DNA of 64,000 bases, taken from positions 26,402,213 through 26,466,212 of the forward strand of contig OZ234493.1 in NCBI GenBank assembly GCA_965153455.1, given 5' to 3'. This DNA is from Sphagnum compactum (lineage: Eukaryota; Bryophyta; Sphagnopsida; Sphagnales). Below the pieces are notes generated by a model. The model ran no database searches and was not told the DNA's origin. It was given only the letters and a program-made list of their open reading frames with translations. Below, piece after piece: positions 24,208-34,963 of the stretch. Made by a program: the position numbers and the translations under genes. Within the stretch, counting starts at the first letter, position 1; the number at the start of each line of letters is the position of its first letter.

Positions 24208-24462
24208 TACCATAGCCTAGGGTCAGTTTCCATGTTGACAAAACAAATTTTTTTTTTCTCAAAAAAATTCGTTTTTTAATTTTGAAATTACTTTTTTTTT
24301 CATCATCTACTATAATATTGTGATATGAGTAATGAAATTATTCAGAGTGTAACCTATGATAATTATGATGATTTTCAACATATCAATATCATATTTCCAC
24401 AAAATTTTATTTCACTATTTTTAGGATTAATTTAATGATGAAACTGACCTTAGGGTAAGGTA
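24208..24462 (-). mobile_element. TA-flanked terminal-inverted-repeat element, copy 1
   Basis: The left end TACCATAGCCTAGGGTCAGT and the reverse complement of the right end TACCTTACCCTAAGGTCAGT agree at 20 of the first 23 positions, giving a terminal inverted repeat. Length is about 255 bp. The interior (AATTATTCAGAGTG, CATCATCTACTATAATATTG, TTTCACTATTTT) is found again, reversed, at 25692-25952. The TA at each end may be a TA target duplication as in Tc1/mariner-type MITEs. No coding capacity. Confidence 0.75.
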
Positions 24463-25691
24463 CTTCAATTTATGATGTGCATAATATAAAATAAATATGA
24501 TTGTGTTTATGGTAGGTGTGCAGCCACGAGCTTGAAGTCCATTGAAGGGGGCAAATTATCTTTTGGGCTCTTGGCTTTTGAAGTTTGACACCACATTAGT
24601 TTAGCTTAATAGGTCACTTACTCTTTAAATCATAGAATTGCAGAAAACTTAGTTTTGCAACCAGTGCACTTTGGATTTCACCTTTAGGGCGCCACCTGCC
24701 TGATCCGACATGAGCAATCTAACCTTGTTATCTCAACTTCCCTTGCTTGATTGTAGCTGAAATTTTTACAAAATACTTTTAAGTGACTTTGAATGTTGTG
24801 AATAGTAGTACATTGGATAAAATTTCTAACTAAGGTTCCCAATAGAGGTAGAATAAGTGTAAAAAGGATTTAGGTAGCCTTCACACTTGGTGTTAGCACC
24901 TTTTGTGTTAGGGCCACTAACACTCAATTCACCATTTCTAAAATGCTAGGCACCACCTCACAACTCATCATTTTTAGTGGCCTAGGCAGTGTTCGATTCA
25001 CATATGATGGCCATTCCTACTTCTTTTTGGAAAAGTTAGCTAACATGTACTTTTATGATTTACACATGTAATAGTTTTTTGTGGTGGTAGCTAGCAACTT
25101 CTATTTTCCAAGCATCATCACATCATCATGCAACATGCGTCAACTTCTCTTGCTACTGCATTTTTGTTCTTTAGCACAATTTGTCACTCCATTTCATCAC
25201 ATTCCCCAAATTTACACGATGTGCTCTCTTCCTTTGCTTCACCATTCTTGAACTATTCACTCATGTCTTCTACTACTCTATTACTCTAAATTCAAGAATT
25301 AAGACTTACTTTTTCCTTTGATAGCTCCAATTCCTCATTGTACCCGAACATAGAATTGTCGAAGTCTGTGGTCAATTGCAACAAGAATGCTGGTTAGCAA
25401 TGATGTCTGCAATGATGGTTTGCAACAATGGAGGTTTGTTGCAACACTAGAGCTCATTGTGGAGCTCTAGGATACCTCTATGTAGACACACAGCTTAGGA
25501 TATGGGCTAGGTCACTGACAATAAGGCTCTTTAACATCCAAGGAAAAATGTTTCCCTGCTCCTAGTTCCGTGTGACTCTTGAAAGTATCCAGAGCAAGGA
25601 AGAGCCTATCAAGCTGCTCGCGAGGAAACCAATTGGTTCAATTTGAGGAGGCATTTTACAAGTCAATAGCTTGAACCCTTAGAGCAGCAAA
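24463..25691. other. DNA between two opposed TIR elements
   Basis: About 1.2 kb of mixed composition lying between the two inverted copies. No gene seen. A short GCAACA/GTTGCAACA-rich piece lies near 25375-25450. Confidence 0.35.
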
Positions 25692-25952
25692 TACCTTACC
25701 CTAAGGTCAGTTTCGTCATTAAATAATCCTCAAAATAGTGAAATGAAAATTTGTGAAAATAATAATGGCATTGACATGTTGAAAAATTATCATAAATTAT
25801 CATAGGCTAAACACTCTGAATAATTTCACTACTCCTATCACAATATTATAGTAGATGATGGAAAAATACATAAATAAAAAATTAAAAAACAAATTTTTTT
25901 GAAAAAGAATTATTCGTTTTGTCAACGTGGAAACTGACCCTAGGCTACGGTA
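25692..25952 (+). mobile_element. TA-flanked terminal-inverted-repeat element, copy 2
   Basis: Starts TACCTTACCCTAAGGTCAGT and ends CTGACCCTAGGCTACGGTA, so the two ends form an imperfect inverted repeat of about 23 bp. It is the reverse complement of copy 1 over its whole length with modest divergence, and again has TA at both outer ends. Confidence 0.75.
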
Positions 25953-26360
25953 TTTATTGCAAATGACGTTGATTTACCTTTTTGTGCCCTCCTGTGTTCC
26001 CCAACCGGTCATTTTTTTTGGGCAAAAAAACCGCCAAGTGGTGACAAATTTCTGGCGAAAATTCCCCTTTTTTCTCACAACGAATTGGCCAAACTTCCCT
26101 GTACTTTGGGCAGGGTTTGGCCGCCAGTCTGTCTACTGGCTACAATTTTAATGATCCTATACAAAAGCATCGCCAATTAAGGCGAAATCTGTCAGGGTAT
26201 ACTCGCCAGTGTTGCTAGAGTACCAAAAAAGAAAAAAAAGACTGGTTCCAATGTGAATTAGTTATGGGCCCATTTTATCCATTGAAAAGGAGTAACAAAT
26301 TTGTCCCCTTGTAGACATAAAAATGCCCAATATCGACAATTTGCATTCATTCACGGTAAG

Positions 26361-26382
26361 ATATATATATATATATATATAT
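26361..26382. repeat. (AT)n microsatellite
   Basis: Eleven AT units. Confidence 0.9.
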
Positions 26383-26489
26383 TTGTGGGTTTCATATTTC
26401 ATTCCAGTTTACCGCCTGCATATGTCTTTGGGAACCAAAAGCTGTGGTGAACCCAAGAGTGTCACGTGGGGCACCCATTGTTACTTGTA

Positions 26490-26890
26490 TTATTAATTTA
26501 GATGGAGCGAGCCTCCCAAGTCCATTTTTTTTTTTTTCCCATGTGTGATTTTTAAAAAACCGAACATTTGAAAACCCCCAAAATAGAACTTTCTCCCTTT
26601 GGCCGTCCCCTTTGGCCCACCTACGTAGGTGAGAAGGGGGAGAACTTTGGGCAGACCATATCGGATAAGATTGTGATGCTTGGGGAACACATTGGGAACA
26701 TGCATGAACGCTATATTTTTTAAAAATCTATGCTCACACACCTGCCCCCCCAAAGGAAAAAACAAGAGCTCTCGTGAGTGCATGTTTAGCTGTCTCATTG
26801 GTTACGTGCAAATTCTATTGCTAAAATTAGTTTTCACCATTTTTGGTCTGAGCTAATACCCCTTCCTAAGAATGTTGGTACCTGTTTATT
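26490..26890. repeat. Dispersed repeat, family shared with 51.4-51.65 kb
   Basis: The words GTGAGTGCATG, CATTGGTTACGTGCA, TTTTCACCATTTTTGGTCTG and AGCTAATACCCC recur at 51530-51615 in the same order. Further GGGAACATNNN words in this block and at 27090-27190 resemble the GGGAACC-rich part at 51425-51470. It is an old dispersed element of unknown class. Confidence 0.5.
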
Positions 26891-28508
26891 AGTTGTATTA
26901 ACTAGTTGTGAGGTGTCCAAAGTGATTTTCTTTTTTGTGATGGGACTCTTTGATCAGCTCATCACCCCCAAAAAAATCACTCTATGGACACTCCTACACT
27001 AAAAGATTGTGTGGTTATTTTGTTTGGTCTAAGTATATAGGTTACAAGGGTAGAATTTTGGCCAATGGATACGGAATAAAGTGTGGTGCTATTGGGAACA
27101 TCTTTGAAAACACATGAGAACTTGGGGGGAACGCTCAAGGAGCATCATTGGGAACCATCAGGAACATACTAGAAACATGGTGAGAATGCCAAAATTACCA
27201 CCTCAAAAGAAAAGAAACTTGAGGATGGAGGCCTAAGCACAACTTTGATTGGGTTTGGTTTGTAAACGCTCTTGCCTCCTCTTCTTCTCCTCCTTCCTCT
27301 TTTGTGTTTGGCTTGCAAGAACTTTATATTATTATAAACCTATCACCGGTCCAATCCAAACCTACTGAAAAGAAAGTGAAAAAAAATGTGGAACTTGCCT
27401 TCACTAAGAGTTTGTGGGTTGGGTGTACCAGCCTTACAAGTTACAACACAAGTTGCTTCAGGCAGATTTCAGGAGCATGTTGAGTGTCCTCAAGTTGATG
27501 ACTTCCTTCCAGGCATGGACACCTTGCCTCATATAACTTACGCATCCATCCTAAATTGGAGGTAGAACTCCCCTGGTCTTTGGCCTTTGAATTTTAGGTC
27601 GCTCCTCTTACAAAACAGGAAACATGCTCTGAAGAACACGAGAATAATACACGAGAATAATACTACGTAGCAGACAAGCAGAAGAGGATAATCTGAAAAG
27701 AAGAAGACTGATTCAAACTCACTTGTGTAACGTGTTTTTTGGGAACTTTATTTTCTTCCCGCACACCACCCAGTTTCTTCTTCGGTTTTTTTTTTCTTTC
27801 GAAACTTTCCCCCCCTCCCACCTACTAACCCCCACCGTCCCTCACCAACCTACTCACCTATAATAAATGTGCTACTTTTATCCACACCCATCTATTTATC
27901 TACCTACCTGCCCTTCCACCTTCTTACCTACCAACATTTTAGGTAGGTACCTACCGAACCCCACCTACATGGCACACCTACTTACCAAGTTGCCACTCCA
28001 ACAGATCCCCAACAGCCAAAAACAATGAGGAAAAACAATTTGAAGGTATTGCATGAAACTTGTATAAGGGTATTGTAGATAAACCACCCGTGAAGGTATT
28101 GCAAACTCAATGGATATGTCCAAGGAATATGGAGCTCTAATTTAGTTTATGTGCATTTAATTTATATTGTGTTCAGGTTCATTTAGGCCTAGTTCAAGAA
28201 ATTTGATTTGTTTATTTTAATGGTGTACTTAAACAATGTGAATTAGAATTTGCCATATTATTATGTTATTTATGTTATTTAGCATTAGGATTCTTGAATT
28301 TAGGGATATGGAGAAAACATTTTTTTTAATTTTTTGCACTTTTTAAGCTTTATTAAAATCAAACCTAATGTGAATTTTGAGGGCAAGTTGAGATTTGCAC
28401 ACATATGCCACAAGACATTTTTTTTTAACTTTCTTTTTCAAGGAGAGTGGGGAAAATCTCATGTTGATAAACACATACCATGGCTTCCATTCATTTTAGC
28501 TATTGGAA
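26891..28508. other. Intergenic DNA
   Basis: Contains a CCTACCTA-rich segment near 27820-27990 and GGTATTG words near 28045-28110 that foreshadow the tandem array to the right. No supportable gene. Confidence 0.35.
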
Positions 28509-29175
28509 GGGTATTGCATAACCCACCAAAAGCTAAAAGAAAAACAATACTTACATCAGGGTATTTTATAAACATCATGGGCTGAATTATTTTAGTTTAC
28601 ACTATCGAAGGGGTATTACTCACAACTAGAACTACTCAATGAATGTGAAATACCCCTTTTAAGGTATCTCAAAAATATTTCAAGCTCCATAACATATATT
28701 TTGAAACTTGGAAAGGTATTATATAACCTTACCAAAATTTAAAAAGAAAGCAATACCCGCACTAAGGTATTTTAAACATTATAGGCTGAATTATTTTGGT
28801 TTGGGCTATCGGAAGGGTATTGCTAATGCCAAAAACTACTCAATGCACATATAATACCCCGATTAGGGTATCTAACAAATCTTTTAAGTTTTATAACACA
28901 TCTTTTGAAACTTGGATGGGTATTACATAGCCCTACCAAAATATATAAGGAAAGAAATACCTTCATTGGAGTATTCTATAAACATCATGAGCTAAATTAT
29001 TTTTGTTTAGACTATCGGTGGGGTATTGCTCATGGCCAAAACTACTCAATGCACATGCATTACCCTTCTTTGGGTATCCTATAAATCCATTGGGCTTCAT
29101 AACATATCTTTTGAAACTTGGAGGGGTATTACATAACCCTACCAAAACTTAGAAGGAAAGCAATACTTACATCAT
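28509..29175. repeat. ~205-bp tandem array, three units plus a partial fourth
   Basis: Equivalent positions (GGTATT of GGTATTRCATAACCCTACC) fall at 28510, 28715, 28919 and 29125, so the period is 204-206 bp. Each unit shares GGAAAGCAATAC, GGTATTTTATAAACATCATG, GCTGAATTATTTT, CTATCGGAAGGGTATTGC, AACTACTCAATGCACAT, AATACCCC and CATAACATATCTTTTGAAAC. The units are diverged but the period is strict, as in a satellite-like array. Confidence 0.85.
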
Positions 29176-29259
29176 CTTACAATAATATTTTAAACCACGA
29201 ACCAAAAAAATATTTAAAAACCTATTTATTGCATGCCATACATAATGAATCAAGTAAAC

Positions 29260-30830
29260 AAACATATAATTGCAAAGTTGGTCACATTGATGGTAGAAGG
29301 TAAACTTGAGCAAAATTATGGAGTTTAATGGAATACCCACACCATATTGGGATAATTTCATTAATTGTGAAACATAAGAATTTTCTTAAAAACTTATTCC
29401 ATGTTCAATATATCATGCCATACATATTGAATCAAGTAAATGATGCTATTGCAAAGTTCGACACATAAGAATTTTTTTAAATATTTGATTCCCCCCATCA
29501 CATCATGAAATTCATGTTTTCAAAATTATTTGTTCACCTTACAATATGATTTAATATATATACAATGAAGGTAATTCAAAATTGGTTACATTGACGGTAA
29601 AAGGGTTTAAGCTTTAATGTGAATGTTTTATTACTTAATGTTAGAATTCAAATTTTTTTGAAATAAAAAAATTCATTCTTAACACTTCTTCAATGATGTA
29701 CATATTTCTGTTTTTCCCTTTATAAAGTTGTAAACTTTTTTCAAGAAACAAAAAATTAAAGTTTCTTATTTAATAAAATTCTAATGGTCGTTTTTAAAAA
29801 AACCTTAAAGCACATGATTTTCTACTTTTTTTGATGGTTCACATAATAATAGAAAATGATATCTCTCCCCTAATATATTAATTCTATGTATGATTGATTT
29901 TTTTAAAAACGTATAGTATTGGTTTAAAAATTGGTCTAAATTAATTATATATAACTAATATAATATTAAATTATAATTTTGATTCATTTTATTACATATA
30001 ATATCTTCATATTTATTTAAATTAGGATAATAATTCATTATATATATATAAGCCCATGGCTATGTATAGTGCAATTTAATTTTAAAGAGAATTTTAAAAC
30101 TCCAAAACATAAATTATTATTATTGTATTTTTTATGAATGCATGTAATTTAATATTAATTCTATGTAAATTTTAGTTAAAATATATATCAAATAATGATA
30201 TACTTAATTAATGTGTGAAATTATAATGTTGATTGATTTCAATACATATAATGTCTTTTTTATTTTTTTAATTTCTTAGAAATTTTAATTAAAAATAAAT
30301 ATAGTTGAAATACATTTTCAAACTCATAAATGATGAAAATTGTTTAGTGGACCAATGCAAAATGGTAAATATATTTAAATGAGGGTATTGCAATATTTAT
30401 CACATTGATGTTATAAGGTACTTGAATAACGTTGTGAAGTGTAACTACAATACCTTCACTCATTGTAATAATTTCATTAACCATGAAACAAATTAATTTT
30501 TTTTTACATACTTAGTCCATGTTCGATATATCATGACATACATATTAATTCAAGAAATTGAGGGTATTGCAAAATTGGTCACATTGATGGTAAAAGGTAA
30601 CTTGAACAAAGTTATGAAATATAAATGCAATACCCGTATTGTAATGTGATAATTCTATTGACCATGAAACATAAGAACATTTTTAAATATTTGATTGATT
30701 TGCAATATTTAATGAAATTCATATTTTGACAATTATATGTTCATCTTAGAATATGACTTACTATATATAAATGAAGGAAGTTCAAATTTGGTCACATTGA
30801 ATATAATAGGGTTTAAGGTTTAAGACAAAT
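29260..30830. repeat. Degenerate array of a second repeat unit
   Basis: The word GGTCACATTGATGGTAAAAG and variants occur near 29281, 29585, 30399, 30578 and 30791. Most are accompanied by AACTTGAACAAAGTTATGAA, AATACCC, ATAATTTCATTAACCATGAA, and TCCATGTTCGATATATCATG, CATACATATTNAATCAAG. Spacing ranges from about 180 to 300 bp with an AT-rich interruption between 29.7 and 30.3 kb. It may be a diverged continuation of a satellite-like region. Confidence 0.55.
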
Positions 30831-33010
30831 ACATCAAATTGGGCACAGATTGGTCACAAATATTTGTTCACCTTATAATGTGATTTTGTCATTTAGAGTT
30901 TTAAGTTAATTAGGACATGTAAATGAGAATATTGGTAAATGATATGTTTTGAAAAAAGTTGTGAACTTTGATTGCAAAACTCACATCTTTGTGTGATAAA
31001 ATTCCATACCTGCGAATGTTTCTAAGTTCCCTGGGAAAATTGGCAGACTAATTTTTTTGTTATCTCTTACATTTGGTTTGGCTCAGTTTTTCTTTTTCTT
31101 TTTTTCAATTTTGTGATGTTGTGAAGTGGTGATTATGCATATGATGAATTAACCAAATCTGACTATGAACAAAATATGAAAGTAAAAATTATAATAATTC
31201 TCTCTTGTTGTCTTTGGGGCTACTGATTAGAACATGACATAGAATCTGGTGGATTAAAAATAATTAATTCTTTCAACATTTGGCCACTAGAAAACCCAAA
31301 AGGCCCTTTATTCCTCACCATTTAAAAAAATAATCGCCAATTCCTAAAATTCGCCCAAAAAAGAACGCTTCGACTTCGGCTTACTGGCCTCTCCTAGTGA
31401 CATGCTACGACTCTAGGAGGCATAATGTGGCCTTCATTGTACACCCTCTAAGACAATATAAAGGCATGTGGCGGACTCCAGCTTTGATAAATTATGTGGA
31501 AATTGCACCTGAGGAGAAGGTTTGTAACTTGCAGGGAGACTGTAATTGATAGACTGAAGACCTAATTGCTTTGAGAGTCAAAAGTTGTTCTCGGGTAAGA
31601 AGGGTGGGAAGGAGAAGGGGGCGTTTCTGAAGCTTACTTAGGAACTTCTAGCTCCCCCCCCCTTCAAAAGGAAAAAGAAACCATAGTCCAGAAGTTGCAT
31701 AGGGAAGACCCTAAATACCCCCTAACGACTGTTCAGGTTTGATGAACATTCGTCAGCAAGCACGTTGTTGATAACACCAAAACAGGGATACCATAGGCTA
31801 CGGAGGCAACCCGTGAAGTTTTAAGTAGGTGCCATGTTTAAGTTGTGGCAATAGCAGTTATTTTCATGATCTCATGGTCAAAAACAGTGGTCACAAACAA
31901 ATTGCAGAATAGGGTGAAAAAAAGGGGGCAGGGCAAGACAAAAGCAAAGTGCACGAGAAGTGCGCATGTTTGTAAATAGGTAAGATATTATTGAACTGTT
32001 AGTTCACTCAATATAACTAAGAAAACAAATTCAGACCACCAAATCAAGCCAATATATAAATAAATATTGATTATATTCCAAAATATTGATTATTGATTAT
32101 ATACAATATATATTGGAATATAATCAATATTATTGAGTATATTTGGTTATTGTTTATTGATTATTGATTATATTCCAAAATATTGATTTGGGATCACAAT
32201 ATTGAAAATAATGATCTCTTTCTATCACTTTCATTGGGTTCTCTAAAATTTTCACAAACCTACCAAGTCCCTATTACACATTTAACTATTAATTCACTCA
32301 CCATAACTGGGAAAAGAATAATTCAGACAACTAAAAACCAGCAATTTAATTCGCCATCACAGTTTTTGTTCACACCTACACACAGCCTATTCCAACACCC
32401 TTGGTATATTATTGGTAGACTAAGTAGCACCTTTATCGTTCAGGCATCTTCTTAATGAATATTTTTTTCTTTTTCCCACTATGGCATTAAAAATAATTAT
32501 TTAAAAAATATTCTTATAGTGAAGGTGGAAAAAAATGCCAACGAATTTTGCACTACCTACTAATGCACACTGCACCACCAAGTTTTAGTGCAGACAATCA
32601 ATAAACAAAATTCTAAAACTTTTGCTTTAGAATTTTTAAAATTATTGCCTGAATGGTAAAGCTATTACTATGGTATACTATACCCCCCAATACAAACAGA
32701 GTTAATAATAATAATAAAATAGAGAAAGCTACAAGTTACTTCCCCTACTTAATTTCCTATTACTTAAACCCTTGAACTGAAAATTGGTTCAAAGCATGTG
32801 ACATGCCTTGACGCAACGTGTGGCTTGTTTCATTAGTGAACGTGTCTTTTGAATGCTCCTCCTTTGGATTGTTGTATCCGGGAGGGAACGTGTCTCAAAT
32901 TCTGGGCAAAGAAAGATAGAAAGAAAGCACAGGTCCCAGTAGCCTTTTTATCAGTGGCTATATATAGCCAGTAGTCTATATTATAAAAAACATTAAAAGT
33001 GCTAAAATCA
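30831..33010. other. Intergenic DNA with an AT-rich inverted repeat
   Basis: No gene seen. A perfect 18-bp inverted repeat has arms at 32063-32080 (AATATTGATTATATTCCA) and 32114-32131, and the first arm recurs as a direct copy near 32158-32180. Confidence 0.6.
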
Positions 33011-33228
33011 AGTGCTTTTTGAGATTTTCAATAGCCATAATTCGATCAGAATTTAAGAAAAATCGCCAGATTTCTACACATGGTTCAGGTATGTAGCCAA
33101 AAATACTTTAGAAAGGTTTTTTAAATTACAATTTTCAAATTTAGCTTGTAGCCAAATCTGGTTAAATCTTCTTGTGGATCATCACCACTTTGGCTTCAAC
33201 ACAAAACTGACCCAATCAAAACACTGGG
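33011..33228 (+). mobile_element. MITE-like element, copy C
   Basis: Runs from AGTGCTTTTTGAG to CAAAACACTGGG and holds the core words TTTTCAATAGCCATAATT, AAAAATCGCCAGATTT, GTAGCCAAAAATA, TTGTAGCCAAATCTGG, TTAAATCTTC, GGATCATCACCACTTTGGCT. It lacks the duplicated CTATGGATGAT segment, so it is shorter than copy D. A poly-C run at 33232-33250 separates it from copy D. Confidence 0.6.
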
Positions 33229-33252
33229 CTACCCCCCCCCCCCCCCCCCCAG

Positions 33253-33573
33253 CCCAGCGCTTTTTTGACTGGCGAAATTTCGCCAAAAAGAGAAATTAAA
33301 ATTAAAATATCGAAAAAGAAGTGATTTTGGAGGTTTTTAGTTGGCAGCAGTGAGGGGGAAAAAAAGGTAAAAATCGCCAGATTCATATACTTGGTTTTCA
33401 ATCGTGTAGCCAAAAAACATAGAAGAAGGATGATTGAAGATTTAAAATTATTTCTGGTTTATAGCCAGATTTGGCTAAAGTCTTCCTAGGAGTGATTGCC
33501 TCTTTTTCTACATCTTGCTATGGATGATGAGCACTTTGGCTACATCACAAAATTGACCGAAAAAGGCGCTGGG
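33253..33573 (+). mobile_element. MITE-like element, copy D, most complete
   Basis: Starts CCCAGCGCTTTTTTGACTGG and ends GAAAAAGGCGCTGGG, an imperfect terminal inverted repeat of about 15 bp. Next comes a palindrome GGCGAAATTTCGCC, then GAAGTGATTTTGGAGG, AAAAATCGCCAGATT, GTAGCCAAAAAACATAG, TATAGCCAGATTTGGCTAAA, CTTCC, GTGATTGCC, TCTACATCTTGCTATGGATG and GGCTACATCACAAAATTGAC. Length is 321 bp and no protein is encoded. It directly abuts the CpG-rich 5' region of the next gene. The ORF starting in it (33496) is not a gene. Confidence 0.7.
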
Positions 33574-34328
33574 CGGCCCAAAGCCAGAATATGCGTGGCC
33601 GTTTCCAGCTTCCCGGATTTGTTCCTTCGTGACGACGACGACGACCTAGAGCTAGTTGTCGGTTACCTATGCTCTTTTGCGCTTTTCTTTCTTTCTTTCT
33701 TTCTTGTTTTGCCTTTGGTCTTCCCCGCATGTCGTTGAAACTCGAAATTTCCAGCAGCCATGGCCGGCAATTGCTGCCACTGCTACATCTTGTTCCCACC
33801 ATATCTGCTCGATTTTTCCTCCTCTTTTTTCTAATCCGTTTCCCGCGTTGTTGCTCGCTCGCTCGCTCTATATCCAAAGATAAAAGTCACGGCAAGAATA
33901 GAATATGACTTGCCTCACTGTGTATGTCTCTATCTATTCATTCATGTCGGTTTTTCTCTGTGTTGTTTCACGTTCTTCTACCGTAGGTTTGATATTTCAT
34001 CCGCTTTGCCTTCCAAGTCCTTCAGGTTTTTGTCTCACGAGTGTTGTGAAATTACGTTTGCCCTGTTGTTGAGCGTTTTTTGTGTGTAGAAAGATTTCAT
34101 GTAAGAACACGAGAACCGTCTTTTGGTGGATAGTCTGGCCCAGCGTGTGGTTGTTTGATGTAAGAACACGGGAGATGAACTCTGGTATCAGGGATTGTTG
34201 ATTGCAGTCGTAGCGAGAGCGAGAGGTGATTCGAAATTGGTGATTGTAGACGCTTCTTGTAGAGTGTGGGTGAGCGTTCTGTAGACAGTTCATACACAAT
34301 ATCCAGAGTCAAGCTGGGAACTGTGAAC
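33574..34328 (+). promoter_or_regulatory. CpG-rich promoter / 5' UTR region
   Basis: GC- and CpG-rich DNA starts right after element copy D. It holds a (GAC)n-like run near 33630, a (CTTT)n run near 33688-33705, a (GCTC)n run near 33852-33866 followed by CTCTATATCC, which might be a TATA-like element. A 59-bp spaced duplication (ATGTAAGAACACG near 34100 and 34159) lies in the presumed leader. Promoter status is inferred from composition. Confidence 0.4.
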
Positions 34329-34829
34329 ATGGTGCAAGAGTCGGGATCTTCTTTGGAGCATACTTCGTGTTTCGACACAGTCATGGCCTCCGTAGAATCT
34401 GAAACTGGCACGCAGTACGCGGTGACTTCAGCCGCCGGTGCTCCTTCTTCTGGTAGCCGAGAAGCGTCGAGGAAGGTAAATAAGGAAGTTTCTGTCCTGC
34501 AAAATTCCGAAGGCGAAGCCCCTGTGCTCCACAGCTGCGTCCTACGGTTGCGGGTTGAAGATCGGCTTCTTGCGGAGGATGTGAGAGAGTCGCTGGAGCC
34601 TTCCAAAGACAGGTTTGTGGCAAACCAGCTTGCTTCTCAAGTGGAGGATCTATTCATCTGGACGTCCCCCAGGCCTGCCCCTCCCTCTCCTCTAGGCACG
34701 AACACAAGCAGCGCCAATTACTCTTCTCTGGTGTGGCAGACACGGATGCTCAATCGGACATGGAATTTGCCATCTGCTGCTCCCTTTCATCTGGCCAAAA
34801 ATTCAGCAACGTCAATCCTGCAACATTAG
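34329..34829 (+). CDS. 166-residue protein of unknown function; C-terminal frame uncertain
   Basis: ATG at 34329, TAG at 34827-34829, intronless as read. The composition is GC- and CpG-rich, unlike the flanks. The protein is Ser/Glu/Ala-rich and hydrophilic; recognisable stretches are VQESGSSLEHTSCFDTVMA, EAPVLHSCVLRLRVEDRLL and LASQVEDLFIWTSPRPAPP. There is no signal peptide, membrane segment or known domain. From about 34733 a second plus-strand frame stays open to 34963 (VADTDAQSDMEFAICCSLSS, then a Phe/Leu-rich part). It looks at least as protein-like as the end of the called frame, so a frameshift, a sequencing error or an unseen intron may join the two. CpG-rich DNA continues past the stop to about 35.2 kb, which also suggests that transcription or coding extends further. 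Function unknown. Confidence 0.5.
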   Translation: MVQESGSSLEHTSCFDTVMASVESETGTQYAVTSAAGAPSSGSREASRKVNKEVSVLQNSEGEAPVLHSCVLRLRVEDRLLAEDVRESLEPSKDRFVANQLASQVEDLFIWTSPRPAPPSPLGTNTSSANYSSLVWQTRMLNRTWNLPSAAPFHLAKNSATSILQH

Positions 34830-34963
34830 GGATTCCTGTTGCAAACGATCTGACAAGGCGAATATTCAAGTGTGTACTTCTTAGCTTTGGCAGCGAACTT
34901 CATGTAAATTTCCCGTTCGGTCAATCTTGCACATCGCGGCGATCGCTGGTTTGCGGTCCCTGA

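Noticed and set aside
33496-33738. ORF whose product includes MDDEHFGYITKLTEKG
   Set aside because: The recurring MDD-HFGYIT text is the translated core of the MITE-like family (also at 10612 and 51150), not a conserved protein.
34097-34606. 169-codon open frame on the minus strand over the 34.3-kb gene
   Set aside because: Its first codon is TTG, it has no ATG near its start, and it mirrors the plus-strand frame.
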